Positions 25,682 through 35,319 of a DNA stretch of 64,000 bases are shown in pieces. The stretch is taken from positions 162,667 to 226,666 of the forward strand of contig NZ_SEUI01000002.1 of NCBI RefSeq assembly GCF_008370255.1. The letters are read 5' to 3'. Source of the DNA: Pseudoalteromonas sp. FUC4 (GTDB lineage Bacteria; Pseudomonadota; Gammaproteobacteria; Enterobacterales; Alteromonadaceae). A model generated the notes under the pieces. The model saw only the letters and a program-made list of their open reading frames with translations. It did no database searches and had not been told where the DNA came from. The stretch's first letter is position 1; each line of letters starts with the position of its first letter. The position numbers and the translations under genes were made by a program.

Positions 25682-27124
25682 ATGCTGAATAAAAGTTATC
25701 CGTATTATCTCGCTAACCAAGCTGTATTTGCTAACAAAAATTTACCTATATCAGATAAATACACTGGAGAAATCGTTACTCATGTAGCAATGGCTGATAA
25801 GACAACCATTGACGCTGCAATTAATGCTGCGGTAAAAAGTCAAAAAGCCTTGCAAGCTATGGCACCCTATGAGCGACAAGATATATTGCTGTATTGCGTA
25901 AAGCGTTTTGAGGAGCGTTTTGAAGAACTCGCCATGGCATTATGTATTGAAGCTGGCAAACCAATAAAAGATGCTCGGGGCGAAGTTCAAAGGCTGATAG
26001 AAACATTTAAAGTGGCAGCCGAAGAAGCAGTCCGAATTAACGGGGAAATGATTAATTTAGAAATTACCCCTAGAGCGAAGGGCTATACAGCCATAACAAA
26101 GCGTATTCCTATCGGCCCTTGCTCGTTTATTTCACCTTTTAACTTCCCTTTAAACTTAGCTGCTCACAAAATTGCACCTGCATTAGCCGTGGGGTGCCCA
26201 TTTATTTTAAAGCCAGCGAGTCGCACACCTATTGGGGCATTATTAATTGGGGAAATATTAGCAGAAACAAACTTACCTAAAGGGGCTTTTTCTATATTAC
26301 CTTGTAGCAGAGATGGGGCTGATTTATTTACAACAGACGACAGGTTAAAGCTGCTTAGTTTTACTGGCTCACCAGATGTAGGTTGGCAATTAAAAGCAAA
26401 AGCCGGAAAAAAACCTGTTGTGCTTGAGTTAGGTGGCAACGCTGCGTGTATTGTTGATCACGATACAGACGATATTGATGACGCTATTGAGCGTATAATA
26501 TTTGGTGCATTTTACCAGTCAGGACAAAGCTGTATAGGGGTTCAGCGCTTGCTTGTGCACAGTGATATTTATGATTCGTTTAAACATAAATTAATCTCAA
26601 AAGTAAGTAAGTTAAAAATGGGTGACCCTAAAAATGAAGAGACCTTCATTGGCCCAATGATAGCGGAGTCAGAGGCTAGTAGACTAAAAACCTGGATTGA
26701 TGAAGCAATTCAAAAAGGAGCTAAACTACTCATAGGTGGTAAAAAAGATGGCGCTTTTTTAGAGGCTACTGTGCTAGAAAATGTAGCCGACACTGCACTT
26801 ATTAATATTGAAGAAGCATTTGGGCCTGTTGTCACTTTATCCCCATTTAATGATTTTGATACAGCCCTTGAACAAGTCAATAAAAGTAAGTTTGGCTTGC
26901 AAGCAGGTATATTTACTAAGGATATATATAAAATACAAAAAGCGTGGGATGTATTAGAAGTTGGTGGTGTTGTGATAGGTGACGTACCTAGCTTTAGAGT
27001 AGACAATATGCCATACGGAGGAGTAAAAGACTCTGGTATTGGGCGTGAAGGTATACGTTCTGCAATAGAAGATATGACGGAACTCAGATTACTAGTTATA
27101 AGAGATAAATCCAAAGGCTTATAA
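25682..27124 (+). CDS. Aldehyde dehydrogenase family protein
   Basis: A 480-aa NAD(P)-dependent aldehyde dehydrogenase. Visible: PIGPCSFISPFNFPLNL (substrate/NAD entry), KPASRTPIGALL, FTGSPDVGW, catalytic Glu in VLELGGNAACI and catalytic Cys in QSGQSCIGVQ. It ends with MPYGGVKDSGIGREG. It is 12 bp behind the acetolactate-synthase-like gene, so the two form one unit. The product of one enzyme may be the substrate of the other. Succinate-semialdehyde-type or sulfoacetaldehyde-type activity cannot be told from sequence. Confidence 0.85.
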   Translation: MLNKSYPYYLANQAVFANKNLPISDKYTGEIVTHVAMADKTTIDAAINAAVKSQKALQAMAPYERQDILLYCVKRFEERFEELAMALCIEAGKPIKDARGEVQRLIETFKVAAEEAVRINGEMINLEITPRAKGYTAITKRIPIGPCSFISPFNFPLNLAAHKIAPALAVGCPFILKPASRTPIGALLIGEILAETNLPKGAFSILPCSRDGADLFTTDDRLKLLSFTGSPDVGWQLKAKAGKKPVVLELGGNAACIVDHDTDDIDDAIERIIFGAFYQSGQSCIGVQRLLVHSDIYDSFKHKLISKVSKLKMGDPKNEETFIGPMIAESEASRLKTWIDEAIQKGAKLLIGGKKDGAFLEATVLENVADTALINIEEAFGPVVTLSPFNDFDTALEQVNKSKFGLQAGIFTKDIYKIQKAWDVLEVGGVVIGDVPSFRVDNMPYGGVKDSGIGREGIRSAIEDMTELRLLVIRDKSKGL

Positions 27125-27149
27125 GTACTGACACAAAATCAATGTATTA

Positions 27150-27459
27150 GGGCGTGTTGATCTTTGTGGATTGAAATTTGTTCAATCTAGGGGCGATTTA
27201 ATCGCGGCGTGAGGTTTGTAACCTAGTGGGCTAAGTAAAAACCGAGCAAAGCTTCCGCGTCCTGCTCACGCCCCTTACCTACATCCGGTAGGCAACAGAG
27301 AGTTAATCGTCCCTAGAAAGAACCCAATGGGCAGCGCATGTTTGGTATTTATGCTGCGTTATCGCCTATTTATGGGGAATAACCACACTTCATAGGCTCT
27401 GTCTTGCCTAAAAACCAAACATACTGCTGCAAATTCACCCACCAAAGTTCAACACGCCC
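27150..27459 (-). mobile_element. MITE-like repeat, copy 2 (most intact ends)
   Basis: A 310-bp element with terminal inverted repeats GGGCGTGTTGATCTTTG at the left and the reverse complement of GGGCGTGTTGAACTTTG at the right. TA is found immediately outside both ends. There is no coding capacity. It is inverted relative to copies 1 and 3. It fills most of the gap between the ALDH gene and the VOC gene. Confidence 0.88.
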
Positions 27460-27578
27460 TAGTGAAAGTAATTTTCAAAAATAGCATTCACATAGTTAAG
27501 GCTTCTAATATTGTTTTTTAATAGTAGAGGCAATAGTATTTTTAAATACTATTGCCTTTGTTTTTAACATGATGTTTT

Positions 27579-28079
27579 TTAGTAAGCGCCTGCGCTGTAT
27601 ATAAGCTCGTAGCTGTGGCTGTAAATCTCAAGGATGTTACCAAACGGGTCTTCCATGTAGAGCATGCGATATGGCTTTTCGCCAGGGTAGTAGTAACGTG
27701 GCTCGGGCATACGTTTTTTACCACCTGCAGCAACAATACGATCCGCTAAGCCTTCTACATCTGGGTCTTGTACACAAAAATGAAAGATACCGGTTTTCCA
27801 GTATTCAAAATTGTCTTTAGGGTTTTCTTGGTCTTTAAATTCAAAAATTTCTACACCAATACGGTCGCCTGTTGAAAGGTGCGCTATTTTAAATTTTTCC
27901 CAATCTGGACCAAATACATCAGTACACATTTCGCCGATGGGGCTGTTATCTTCAGTGATCACGGTAGGCTCCATTATGGTGTACCAGCCCATCACTTTAG
28001 TGTAAAACTCTACTGCTTTTTCAACATCCGGTACTGAAATACCAATGTGCGAAAAACTACGTGGATATGTATGACTCAT
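27579..28079 (-). CDS. VOC-superfamily (glyoxalase/bleomycin-resistance-like) protein
   Basis: A 166-aa vicinal-oxygen-chelate protein: SHIGISVPDVEKAVEFYTKVMGW at the start, then IFHFCVQDPDVEGLADRI and MLYMEDPFGNILEIYSH near the end. The His and Glu metal ligands of the family are at the expected places (His near residue 11, Glu in LEIY). It is divergent from a LysR-type gene 108 bp away, which probably regulates it. Substrate unknown. Confidence 0.8.
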   Translation of the reverse strand: MSHTYPRSFSHIGISVPDVEKAVEFYTKVMGWYTIMEPTVITEDNSPIGEMCTDVFGPDWEKFKIAHLSTGDRIGVEIFEFKDQENPKDNFEYWKTGIFHFCVQDPDVEGLADRIVAAGGKKRMPEPRYYYPGEKPYRMLYMEDPFGNILEIYSHSYELIYSAGAY

Positions 28080-28187
28080 AATATGTCCTCTTTAACGTGT
28101 GGCTTATCTTAGTTGATGGAGTAAGTTTACGAATCAGCCTTTATTAAGTAAAATTATCATTAATCATCATTTTGAGTACGTTTTGTA

Positions 28188-29063
28188 ATGATAAATCCTA
28201 CATGGTTAAACACATTTTGCACCTTGGTTGAGGTAAATCATTTTACCCAAACAGCCGAGCGCCTTTTTATGACCCAATCTGGCGTAAGTCAGCACATTAA
28301 AAAGCTAGAGCAGCAAGTAAACTGCGCGCTATTAGAGCGCCACGGTAAACAATTTACCCTTACCGTACATGGGCAAAATTTGTATCAACAAGGCAGTTTA
28401 TTATTAAAAGAATGGCAATTTTTAGAACAGCAATTAAAAGATGATTCGCCTTACAGCGGCTTGGTAAAAATACAATCGCCAGGTAGTTGTGGGCTACAAT
28501 TTTATAGCCAGTTGTTAGCGCTGCAGGCAAAGCATACCGAGCTTAATATTGATTATCGCTTTGCACCCAATACAAGCGTAGAGCAAGCCGTAGCAAACCA
28601 CAGTGCCGACATAGGGTTTTTAACTCAAGCTCCCACACTTAGCGAAGTTACTAGCCACAAAATTGGTAAAGAAACCTTATTATTAGTAACGCCCGCACAT
28701 ATTAAAAACCCAACGTGGGAGGTTTTATGTGAGCTTGGCTTTATTGGCCATCCCGATGCAAAACACCACGCGCAGCTGCTACTAAGCGAAAACTACAGTG
28801 AGTTTGAACATGTTGATCAAATTAAGCGTACGGGGTTTTCTAACCAAATAAGTTTAATACTGGAGCCGGTAAGTTTAGGGCTGGGTTTTACGGTTTTACC
28901 TGCGCACGCTGTTAGCGCATTTAATAAACCTGCGCTTATTAAAACGCATCATTTGGCTAATCCGATTAGCGAAAATATTTATGTGTGCCATCACCGAAAT
29001 AGGCCATTGGCAAAACGAATGAGTACGGTAATTGAGTTAATAAAGGCAGGAGTTAGTAGTTAG
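28188..29063 (+). CDS. LysR-family transcriptional regulator
   Basis: A 291-aa LysR protein. The N-terminal winged helix is NTFCTLVEVNHFTQTAERLF then MTQSGVSQHIKKLEQQVNCA; the effector domain follows from about residue 90. It is divergent from the VOC gene, the common layout for a LysR regulator and its target. The inducer is unknown. Confidence 0.85.
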   Translation: MINPTWLNTFCTLVEVNHFTQTAERLFMTQSGVSQHIKKLEQQVNCALLERHGKQFTLTVHGQNLYQQGSLLLKEWQFLEQQLKDDSPYSGLVKIQSPGSCGLQFYSQLLALQAKHTELNIDYRFAPNTSVEQAVANHSADIGFLTQAPTLSEVTSHKIGKETLLLVTPAHIKNPTWEVLCELGFIGHPDAKHHAQLLLSENYSEFEHVDQIKRTGFSNQISLILEPVSLGLGFTVLPAHAVSAFNKPALIKTHHLANPISENIYVCHHRNRPLAKRMSTVIELIKAGVSS

Positions 29064-29166
29064 GTTATGTTTAAACACAAAGCGCGCTCTAAATAGTTAA
29101 AACGTAACCCCCCTTTACACCGACGATGTAAAATTTAATACCGAGCATAAAGGGGATGTAGTTAAA

Positions 29167-29844
29167 TTAGTTAATGCTTTCTAATTTAGCTTTTAAATCG
29201 AGTAAATCGGTTGCTATGGTATTTGGCTGTATTTCCCAAGGATCAAAAATGGATTCTTCAGAGCGTTGAATCCACGCCGCGCGCATACCGTGCGAAATAG
29301 CGCCAGTTACATCAAAAGGGTTGCTTGATACAAGCCATGTGTTTGCGCCGGTTGAATTGGTTTCGCGTAAAAAGTGACTATAAACCCCTGGGTTTGGTTT
29401 AAAGGTTTTAACGTCGTCGGCGCTTACTACGCCTTCAAAATATTCACTTATTCCTGCAGTTTCTAGCAAAGTATTTACTGCATCGGCTGCACCATTTGAA
29501 AATGCAAACAAACGGTAATCTTTTGCTTTTAGTTGCTCAAGACCTGCTTTTACATCATCGAACGCAGGAAGTGTTTTATAAAGCTCTAGCAGTTGCCCCT
29601 TTTGATCTTCACTTAGCTCGGTTTTATGCGCTAAGCAGGCGTAATCGAGTGCGTGTTTTGTACATAGCGAAAAGGGAATATAATTTTGCATTAAGCCACG
29701 TCTAAACGAATACTCTAGTTGCTTTTCGCGCCATGTATTTGAAAATGCTTGGGCGTTGTCGCCAATCATGTCGTCGAGTAAGGACAGCACACCATGGGTA
29801 TTAATGAGCGTGCCGTATACGTCAAATGCAAGTGTAGTTGCCAT
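29167..29844 (-). CDS. Haloacid dehalogenase type II-like HAD hydrolase
   Basis: A 225-aa HAD hydrolase. Motif I is LAFDVYGTLINTHG with the nucleophile Asp near residue 8. It is followed by RLFAFSNGAAD (motif II) and KPNPGVYSHFL plus WLVSSNPFDVTGA (motifs III/IV), typical of L-2-haloacid dehalogenases. The natural substrate could be another phosphate or halo-acid. An 80-bp gap separates it from the upstream gene on the same strand. Confidence 0.8.
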   Translation of the reverse strand: MATTLAFDVYGTLINTHGVLSLLDDMIGDNAQAFSNTWREKQLEYSFRRGLMQNYIPFSLCTKHALDYACLAHKTELSEDQKGQLLELYKTLPAFDDVKAGLEQLKAKDYRLFAFSNGAADAVNTLLETAGISEYFEGVVSADDVKTFKPNPGVYSHFLRETNSTGANTWLVSSNPFDVTGAISHGMRAAWIQRSEESIFDPWEIQPNTIATDLLDLKAKLESIN

Positions 29845-29924
29845 GTTTGCTCCGCAATAAAATAAATTAAGTTGGTTTTAGGGTACTTGCTTACAGCTTA
29901 ACTTAATTTGAACGAACGCTCAAA

Positions 29925-30716
29925 TTAATAAAACTTATAAGCATCGAGTGCTAAAATATCCATTTCTATATCTTCATGTATTTTTTCGGCTTTACCGTCA
30001 CTACTTCCAAGCGCTGCAAAAAGAGGTAAAAAATGCTCTGCAGTAGGGTGATTAAATAAAGCATGGGGTGCTTCATTTAAATAGTTAAGTAACGCTTGGG
30101 TGTTTTGCGCTATTAATTTTTGTTCGACCCATTGAGTAAACTCATTAACCATTTGAACGCGATTAGGCGTAGGTGGTTTTTTAAATATTTCGGGTAGGTT
30201 ATGGCTAATGCCACCTGAGCCAATAATTAATATGTTTTGATCGCGAAGCGGTGCAAGTAACTGCCCGTATTCGTACATTGCCTTTGCGCCTAAACGGGTA
30301 TTAATAGACACCTGCACAATAGGTATATTTGCCGCTGGATACATTAACCGCAGTGGTATCCACACGCCATGATCCCACCCTTGCTTTGCATCAAGCACAG
30401 CTTTAATACCTTTAGTGCTAAAACGCTGTGCAATGGTATTGGCAAGTACGGGTTCACCTGGTGCAGGGTACAGAATTTGATACATGTGCGCAGAAAAATT
30501 ATAAAAATCATGGATAGTCTGCGGTGCATTACCGGCAGTGATCACTATGTCGTGTGTTGTTTTATCGTTAGCAATATCAAAGTGCGCCGAAAAAATAACA
30601 ATAGCGCTCGGTGTTTTAAGGGTTTGACCAAGCGATGTTAAAAAATCAGAGGTTGCCGATTGCTGTACCGCCATCATTGGCGAGCCGTGAGATATAAATA
30701 AAGCGGGCTGAGTCAT
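29925..30716 (-). CDS. ygiD: LigB-type extradiol ring-cleavage dioxygenase (YgiD-like)
   Basis: A 263-aa class III extradiol dioxygenase of the 4,5-DOPA dioxygenase group. It contains ALFISHGSPMMAV (first metal His), IVIFSAHFD (second His), QGWDHGVWIPLRLMYP and IIGSGGISHNLPE. It would cleave a catechol between carbons 4 and 5 using Fe(II) or zinc. It is divergent from a LysR gene 104 bp away, which likely controls it. Confidence 0.85.
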   Translation of the reverse strand: MTQPALFISHGSPMMAVQQSATSDFLTSLGQTLKTPSAIVIFSAHFDIANDKTTHDIVITAGNAPQTIHDFYNFSAHMYQILYPAPGEPVLANTIAQRFSTKGIKAVLDAKQGWDHGVWIPLRLMYPAANIPIVQVSINTRLGAKAMYEYGQLLAPLRDQNILIIGSGGISHNLPEIFKKPPTPNRVQMVNEFTQWVEQKLIAQNTQALLNYLNEAPHALFNHPTAEHFLPLFAALGSSDGKAEKIHEDIEMDILALDAYKFY

Positions 30717-30820
30717 GCTATTCCCTAATTAGTCGATTTTAATATAGCAATTTTATTACTTTTTAATTTGGTGATAAATGTGCTATTTATTTATAAATTA
30801 CAAACAAAATATTGTTAAAA

Positions 30821-31726
30821 ATGGATAAGCTAACCACCATGAAGGCCTTTTTAGCCGTTGTGCAAGAAGGATCGTTTTCAAAAGCTGCCGACAAACTCGA
30901 TATTTCTCCGCAGTTAGTCAGCAAGTATATTTCTGCGTTGGAAGACAATTTACACACGCGTTTATTGCACCGTACAACGCGAAAGGTAAGTGTTACAGAG
31001 GCCGGAAACCAATATTATCAGCGCTGCCAACAGGTCGTTATTGATATTGAAGATATGGAAAACTCACTCAATAACTTAAGCGAAAATGTATCGGGCGTGT
31101 TGAGTATTAGTGCGCCTATGTCGTTTGGGGTTAAGCACTTGGCAACGTTACTGGTTGATTTTCAAAAGCAGTATCCAAATTTAAAAATAGATTTACGATT
31201 GACCGATCAATTTGTAGATATAGTTGAGCAAGGTATTGATATAGCACTGCGTATTGGTACGTTAAAAAACTCAACATTAATAGCGAAGAAAGTAGCGCCT
31301 ATTCGCTTAGCAATATTTGCATCTCCTGCCTATTTAAAGCAAAACGGCACGCCAACCACATTAGAATCGCTGCAAGAGCATAACTATTTACGCTATGCTC
31401 ACGCCGAGCCTACAAAAAGACTTAAAGGCTATGATGAGCTAAAAAATGAATTAAAGCTTGAAAGTAACTTAGTAGCTAATAATGGTGATTTGTTACTAAA
31501 TACAGCCATTGCAGGAGGCGGTATTACCATGCAGCCTACGTTTATAGCAGGTGAGGCACTGGCTCAAGGTAAAGTGGTACGTATTTTAAAAGACTATGAA
31601 CCCGAGCCAGTGGGGCTTTACATGGTATATGCAAACAGGCAGTTTTTACCCAGTAAAGTACGTGCATTTGTTGATTTTACCAGTGGCTATTATGGCGATA
31701 TTCCTTACTGGGATTTAGGAGAGTGA
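30821..31726 (+). CDS. LysR-family transcriptional regulator
   Basis: A 301-aa LysR protein with helix-turn-helix FSKAADKLDISPQLVSKYIS and LLHRTTRKVSVTEAG. The ATG at 30821 begins the usual MDKLTTMKAFLAVV; the in-frame TTG at 30812 is not needed. It is divergent from the LigB dioxygenase gene and is followed 1 bp later by a second LysR gene of the same subfamily, probably on the same mRNA. Confidence 0.85.
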   Translation: MDKLTTMKAFLAVVQEGSFSKAADKLDISPQLVSKYISALEDNLHTRLLHRTTRKVSVTEAGNQYYQRCQQVVIDIEDMENSLNNLSENVSGVLSISAPMSFGVKHLATLLVDFQKQYPNLKIDLRLTDQFVDIVEQGIDIALRIGTLKNSTLIAKKVAPIRLAIFASPAYLKQNGTPTTLESLQEHNYLRYAHAEPTKRLKGYDELKNELKLESNLVANNGDLLLNTAIAGGGITMQPTFIAGEALAQGKVVRILKDYEPEPVGLYMVYANRQFLPSKVRAFVDFTSGYYGDIPYWDLGE

Positions 31727-31727
31727 T

Positions 31728-32675
31728 ATGTCGATAACTAATCAATTAACGTTATTTGTAGATGTAGTACAACAAGGCTCATTTGCTAAAGCCGCGGCAC
31801 TGCATGATATGGATAATTCGTCGCTGTCTAAACAAATTAAAAAGCTCGAAACCAGTTTAGGTGTGCAACTGTTAAATCGCTCAACGCGCTCGTTTTCGCT
31901 CACTTCAGCAGGAGAGGAAATTTTAGCGCAAGCGCATATTCTTATCGATACACTTTCAGATATCCATAGCATAGCCGACTCGTATCAGGCAAAGCCAAAA
32001 GGTATTTTGCGCATTACCTCGGGTATGTTTTTTGGTCAGCAGTATATTCAGCCCGCTATTAATATATTTATGCAAAAGTATCCTGAGGTAAAAATAACCC
32101 TCATGCTTGACGATAAGCGTAACGATATTATTGCCGATCATTACGATTTAGCCTTTAGAATAGGCAAACTCAACGACTCTAATTTAATGGCTAAAAAAAT
32201 TGCTAATATGCACTTTGCGCTTGTTGCATCACATGATTTTATAAAAAAGCACGGAATGCCTACCACACCAGAGGATTTATTAGCTTTACCCGCTATTATT
32301 TATGGCAATGGCGATGTAAGTCTCGACCAAGTTAAGTTAAGTACTGAGCCTCATGGTGATGAGCAAAAAATACATAAAATGAAAGGCAATTACAAAGTGA
32401 GTGATGTACGCGCTATGGTCGATGCAGTAAAAGCAGGGCTTGGGTATGTAATGCTCGATTTATTTAATTTAGAAGAACCTGTTGATAAAATGGGCCTTGT
32501 GCCGCTTTTAACTAATTATAAACTATCAACTATGGGCACAGGTATTTACGCGCTTTACCCTCATCGTAAACAAACCCCATTGGTAAGTGAGTTTATTAAA
32601 ACCGTGCAAGAGTACATTGGTACACCGCCATTTTGGGTTGAACATATGCCTAATTACAAAGAGTTATACAAATAA
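31728..32675 (+). CDS. LysR-family transcriptional regulator, adjacent paralogue
   Basis: A 315-aa LysR protein with helix-turn-helix region FAKAAALHDMDNSSLSKQIK and LLNRSTRSFSLTSAG. Its start is 1 bp after the stop of the preceding LysR gene, with GGAGAG inside that gene's end as the ribosome-binding site. The pair looks like an old duplication, because both have the CrgA-like layout (LLxRxTRxxSxTxAG, ITSGMFFG). A strong terminator follows. Confidence 0.83.
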   Translation: MSITNQLTLFVDVVQQGSFAKAAALHDMDNSSLSKQIKKLETSLGVQLLNRSTRSFSLTSAGEEILAQAHILIDTLSDIHSIADSYQAKPKGILRITSGMFFGQQYIQPAINIFMQKYPEVKITLMLDDKRNDIIADHYDLAFRIGKLNDSNLMAKKIANMHFALVASHDFIKKHGMPTTPEDLLALPAIIYGNGDVSLDQVKLSTEPHGDEQKIHKMKGNYKVSDVRAMVDAVKAGLGYVMLDLFNLEEPVDKMGLVPLLTNYKLSTMGTGIYALYPHRKQTPLVSEFIKTVQEYIGTPPFWVEHMPNYKELYK

Positions 32676-32685
32676 TAGATATAAA

Positions 32686-32710
32686 AAAGCCCCGTTAGGG
32701 GCTTTGCTTT
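32686..32710 (+). terminator. Intrinsic terminator after the LysR pair
   Basis: AAAGCCCC-GTTA-GGGGCTTT (32687 onward), a perfect 8-bp stem with a 4-nt loop and a T-rich tail. Confidence 0.88.
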
Positions 32711-32742
32711 GTGTACTCAAAATGTACTTATAGAGTGGTTAT

Positions 32743-33750
32743 TTAAAAACCCTCTAAAACAACTTTACCTTTAGCCGTTTGCGTTTCAAGATGCTGATGC
32801 GCTTTACGTAAATTAACGGCGTTAATAGTGCCTAAATGCTCACCAAACGTTGTTTTAATCAGGCCTTCGTCAATCATCGCCGCTACGTTATTTAAAATAA
32901 CGTGTTGCTCTTGCATATCGTCTGTTTTAAATAATGAACGAGTAAACATAAGTTCCCAATGTACCGACACACTTTTATTTTTAAATGGCACAATATTAAG
33001 TGTTTCAGGGTCATCAATAAGTGCAAATTGACCTTGCGGCTTCACTACTTTTTCAATTTCAGGTAAGTGTTGCTCTGTATTGTTTAAGCTTACTACGTAA
33101 TCTACTTCGCTTAAGTTTTTAGCTGCAAATTCTTCACTTAATGGATTACGGTGATTAACAATAGTATCGGCACCTAAATCTTCTAACCACGATATAGTTT
33201 CGGGGCGAGAGGCGCTGGCAATAATATTTAATTTAGTACGCTGCTTTAACAGCTGTACCATAATTGAACCCACACCACCGGCGGCTCCAATAACCAAAAT
33301 GCTTTTAGAGTCATCATTTTCCGCTACGTTTAATCTATCAAACAACAACTCCCATGCCGTAAGGCTAGTAAGAGGAAGCGCTGCGGCTTCAAAGTTAGAT
33401 AACGTCGTTGGCATTTTACCTACAATACGCTCATCAACTAATTGAAACTGTGCATTACTACCTGAACGCGTTACATCGCCGGCATACCAAACTTTGTCGC
33501 CAGGTTTAAATAAAGACACATTTTCGCCAACAGATTTAACAACGCCTGTCGCATCAAAACCAAGTACTTTGTATTCTCCTTCTGGCGCAGGCATTGATTC
33601 ACGAATTTTAAAATCAGCCGGATTAACAGATACTGCTTTTACTTCCACTAAGATATCGTGGCCGTGTGCTGTTGGCATTTCAAGTTCGATGTCTTGAAGT
33701 GATAGCTCGTTTGAAACAGGTAAGTTTTGTTGATATCCAATTGCTTTCAT
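32743..33750 (-). CDS. MDR-family NADPH:quinone-oxidoreductase-like dehydrogenase
   Basis: A 335-aa medium-chain dehydrogenase of the zinc-type alcohol dehydrogenase-like group. It starts MKAIGYQQNLPV, then VLGFDATGVVKSVGENVSLF, KVWYAGDVTRSG and the cofactor-binding stretch LVIGAAGGVGSIMVQLLKQ. Open frame continues upstream to 34020, but the ATG at 33750 gives the family start, with GAGG 8 nt away. Despite the family name, the classical zinc ligands are not evident. It follows, on the same strand, a LysR gene 121 bp upstream. Confidence 0.82.
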   Translation of the reverse strand: MKAIGYQQNLPVSNELSLQDIELEMPTAHGHDILVEVKAVSVNPADFKIRESMPAPEGEYKVLGFDATGVVKSVGENVSLFKPGDKVWYAGDVTRSGSNAQFQLVDERIVGKMPTTLSNFEAAALPLTSLTAWELLFDRLNVAENDDSKSILVIGAAGGVGSIMVQLLKQRTKLNIIASASRPETISWLEDLGADTIVNHRNPLSEEFAAKNLSEVDYVVSLNNTEQHLPEIEKVVKPQGQFALIDDPETLNIVPFKNKSVSVHWELMFTRSLFKTDDMQEQHVILNNVAAMIDEGLIKTTFGEHLGTINAVNLRKAHQHLETQTAKGKVVLEGF

Positions 33751-33871
33751 GTGTTTTGCCTCTAGTCGTTTAATTCGCTGTGTTGATGACGCTATTTTGG
33801 CTTTATCGGCGCAGTTAAAAAAGAGGTAAAAAACCCAATCATTATGGAAGTAATATTCCACAATAGAAATT

Positions 33872-34747
33872 TTATAACAGCCCTCGTAATACACTTCGAA
33901 GCGCTTTAAACACTTTTTGATTACTATGCCGCTGATGCTGTAATACATCAACATTAGCCAACCAACCCATTTCTTCAAACTCAAGTGGAAGTTTAACCAG
34001 CTCACCACTTTGTACTGCATCTAGAGCTACATGGTTTGGTAATAAGCACCACCCGTTACCTTGTATTGCTAGCTCGAGTAATACAAAGTAATTATCGGCA
34101 TACCAAATCTCTGGGCTAATTTTTAGCTGAAAGCTGCTTGTTTGTGTATTGCGCGAACGAAGAAGAAGTTGTCGATGTAGCCGAAGGCCATCCATATTTT
34201 CACATCTGATCCCCGCTAAAGGGTGCGATTTAGCAACATATAAATCAAATTTTACCGATCCAATACATTCATAGTCTAAGTAACTCGGTATATTTAATTC
34301 ACTAAAAATAATACCCGTTATAGGCTTTCCGCTATTTAGCATGTCAATTATGTCATGGCTCGATGCACTTAAAAACTCAAGCGATACATAAGGATACTTA
34401 GTTTGCAGCTTGCTAATAATACTTGCGATAGTTTTAAATGGGATCCCTTCGTCAAGTGCGATAGTGATTTCGGTTGGTGTTTTTTCGTTTAGTGCTAATG
34501 CAGAGCTTGTTAATCGCTGGTGTTGATTAAGCACAGCCTTAGCCTGAGGTAGTAACTGTTTACCGGCATCCGTTAATTGTGGATAACGCCCTGTACGCTC
34601 AAATAATGTTGCATTACAGTCTATTTCTAAATTAATAATATGCTGACTTACTACCGACTGCGCTTTACTTAAACTACGCGCTGCGGCCGAAAACGATCCA
34701 GCCTCAACGGTAGCTACAAATGCCTGAAGTTGTTCAATACTAAACAT
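33872..34747 (-). CDS. LysR-family transcriptional regulator
   Basis: A 291-aa LysR protein: helix-turn-helix SFSAAARSLSKAQSVVSQHI, then LFERTGRYPQLTDAGKQLL. It is divergent from a PACE efflux gene with a ~90-bp gap and upstream of the quinone-oxidoreductase-like gene on its own strand. The divergent efflux gene is its most likely target. Confidence 0.85.
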   Translation of the reverse strand: MFSIEQLQAFVATVEAGSFSAAARSLSKAQSVVSQHIINLEIDCNATLFERTGRYPQLTDAGKQLLPQAKAVLNQHQRLTSSALALNEKTPTEITIALDEGIPFKTIASIISKLQTKYPYVSLEFLSASSHDIIDMLNSGKPITGIIFSELNIPSYLDYECIGSVKFDLYVAKSHPLAGIRCENMDGLRLHRQLLLRSRNTQTSSFQLKISPEIWYADNYFVLLELAIQGNGWCLLPNHVALDAVQSGELVKLPLEFEEMGWLANVDVLQHQRHSNQKVFKALRSVLRGLL

Positions 34748-34837
34748 ATCGCTTTTACCGATACTATCTAACTAACATGTATCTTAATAATGAATGAAAA
34801 TAACCGTCTCGTCATTCACTTAAGAACTTATTTATAT

Positions 34838-35266
34838 ATGAACACATTAGAACGTATTTTTCAGGCCCTAATATTTGAGATGATTGCATTATTTATTATT
34901 GTTCCTGCATCTGTTTATCTTGGTGGGTTTGCAACAGGAAAAATGGCAATAGTAGGCATTGGTTTATCAATTTTTGCCATGTTGTGGAACTACATTTACA
35001 ACATAGTGTTTGATAAAATAGCAGGGCATAACCGAAAAGATCGCAGCTTACTAACCCGTGTTACTCATGCATGTGGCTTTGAGCTGGGTATGGTTGTAAT
35101 AACGCTGCCAATGCTCGCTTGGTATTTAAATATTACATGGCTGGCTGCTGCAGCATTAGAAGCAGGCTTTTTAGTATTTATACTCATTTACACGTATATC
35201 TTTAATGTACTGTACGATAAGCATCAGCCATACAAAAAGTGGGTTAATAAATCGCAATGTGCTTGA
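34838..35266 (+). CDS. PACE-family small multidrug efflux protein (AceI-like)
   Basis: A 142-aa protein with four membrane helices in two repeated halves, the PACE (bacterial transmembrane pair) layout: ERIFQALIFEMIALFIIVP with the conserved membrane Glu, LWNYIYNIVFDKIAG closing repeat 1, and FELGMVVITLPML then FILIYTYIFNVLYDK in repeat 2. The ATG at 34838 gives the 142-residue length usual for AceI. The upstream in-frame ATG at 34790 would add 16 polar residues. Known members export chlorhexidine and other biocides or polyamines by proton exchange. Confidence 0.82.
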   Translation: MNTLERIFQALIFEMIALFIIVPASVYLGGFATGKMAIVGIGLSIFAMLWNYIYNIVFDKIAGHNRKDRSLLTRVTHACGFELGMVVITLPMLAWYLNITWLAAAALEAGFLVFILIYTYIFNVLYDKHQPYKKWVNKSQCA

Positions 35267-35319
35267 TAAGCTAAAGCTAACTCACATACACTTCATAAAA
35301 CACATAAAAATAAGCCCGA

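Noticed and set aside
33751..34020. N-terminal extension of the quinone-oxidoreductase-like gene
   Set aside because: The extra ~90 residues do not fit the family and overlap the adjacent LysR gene.
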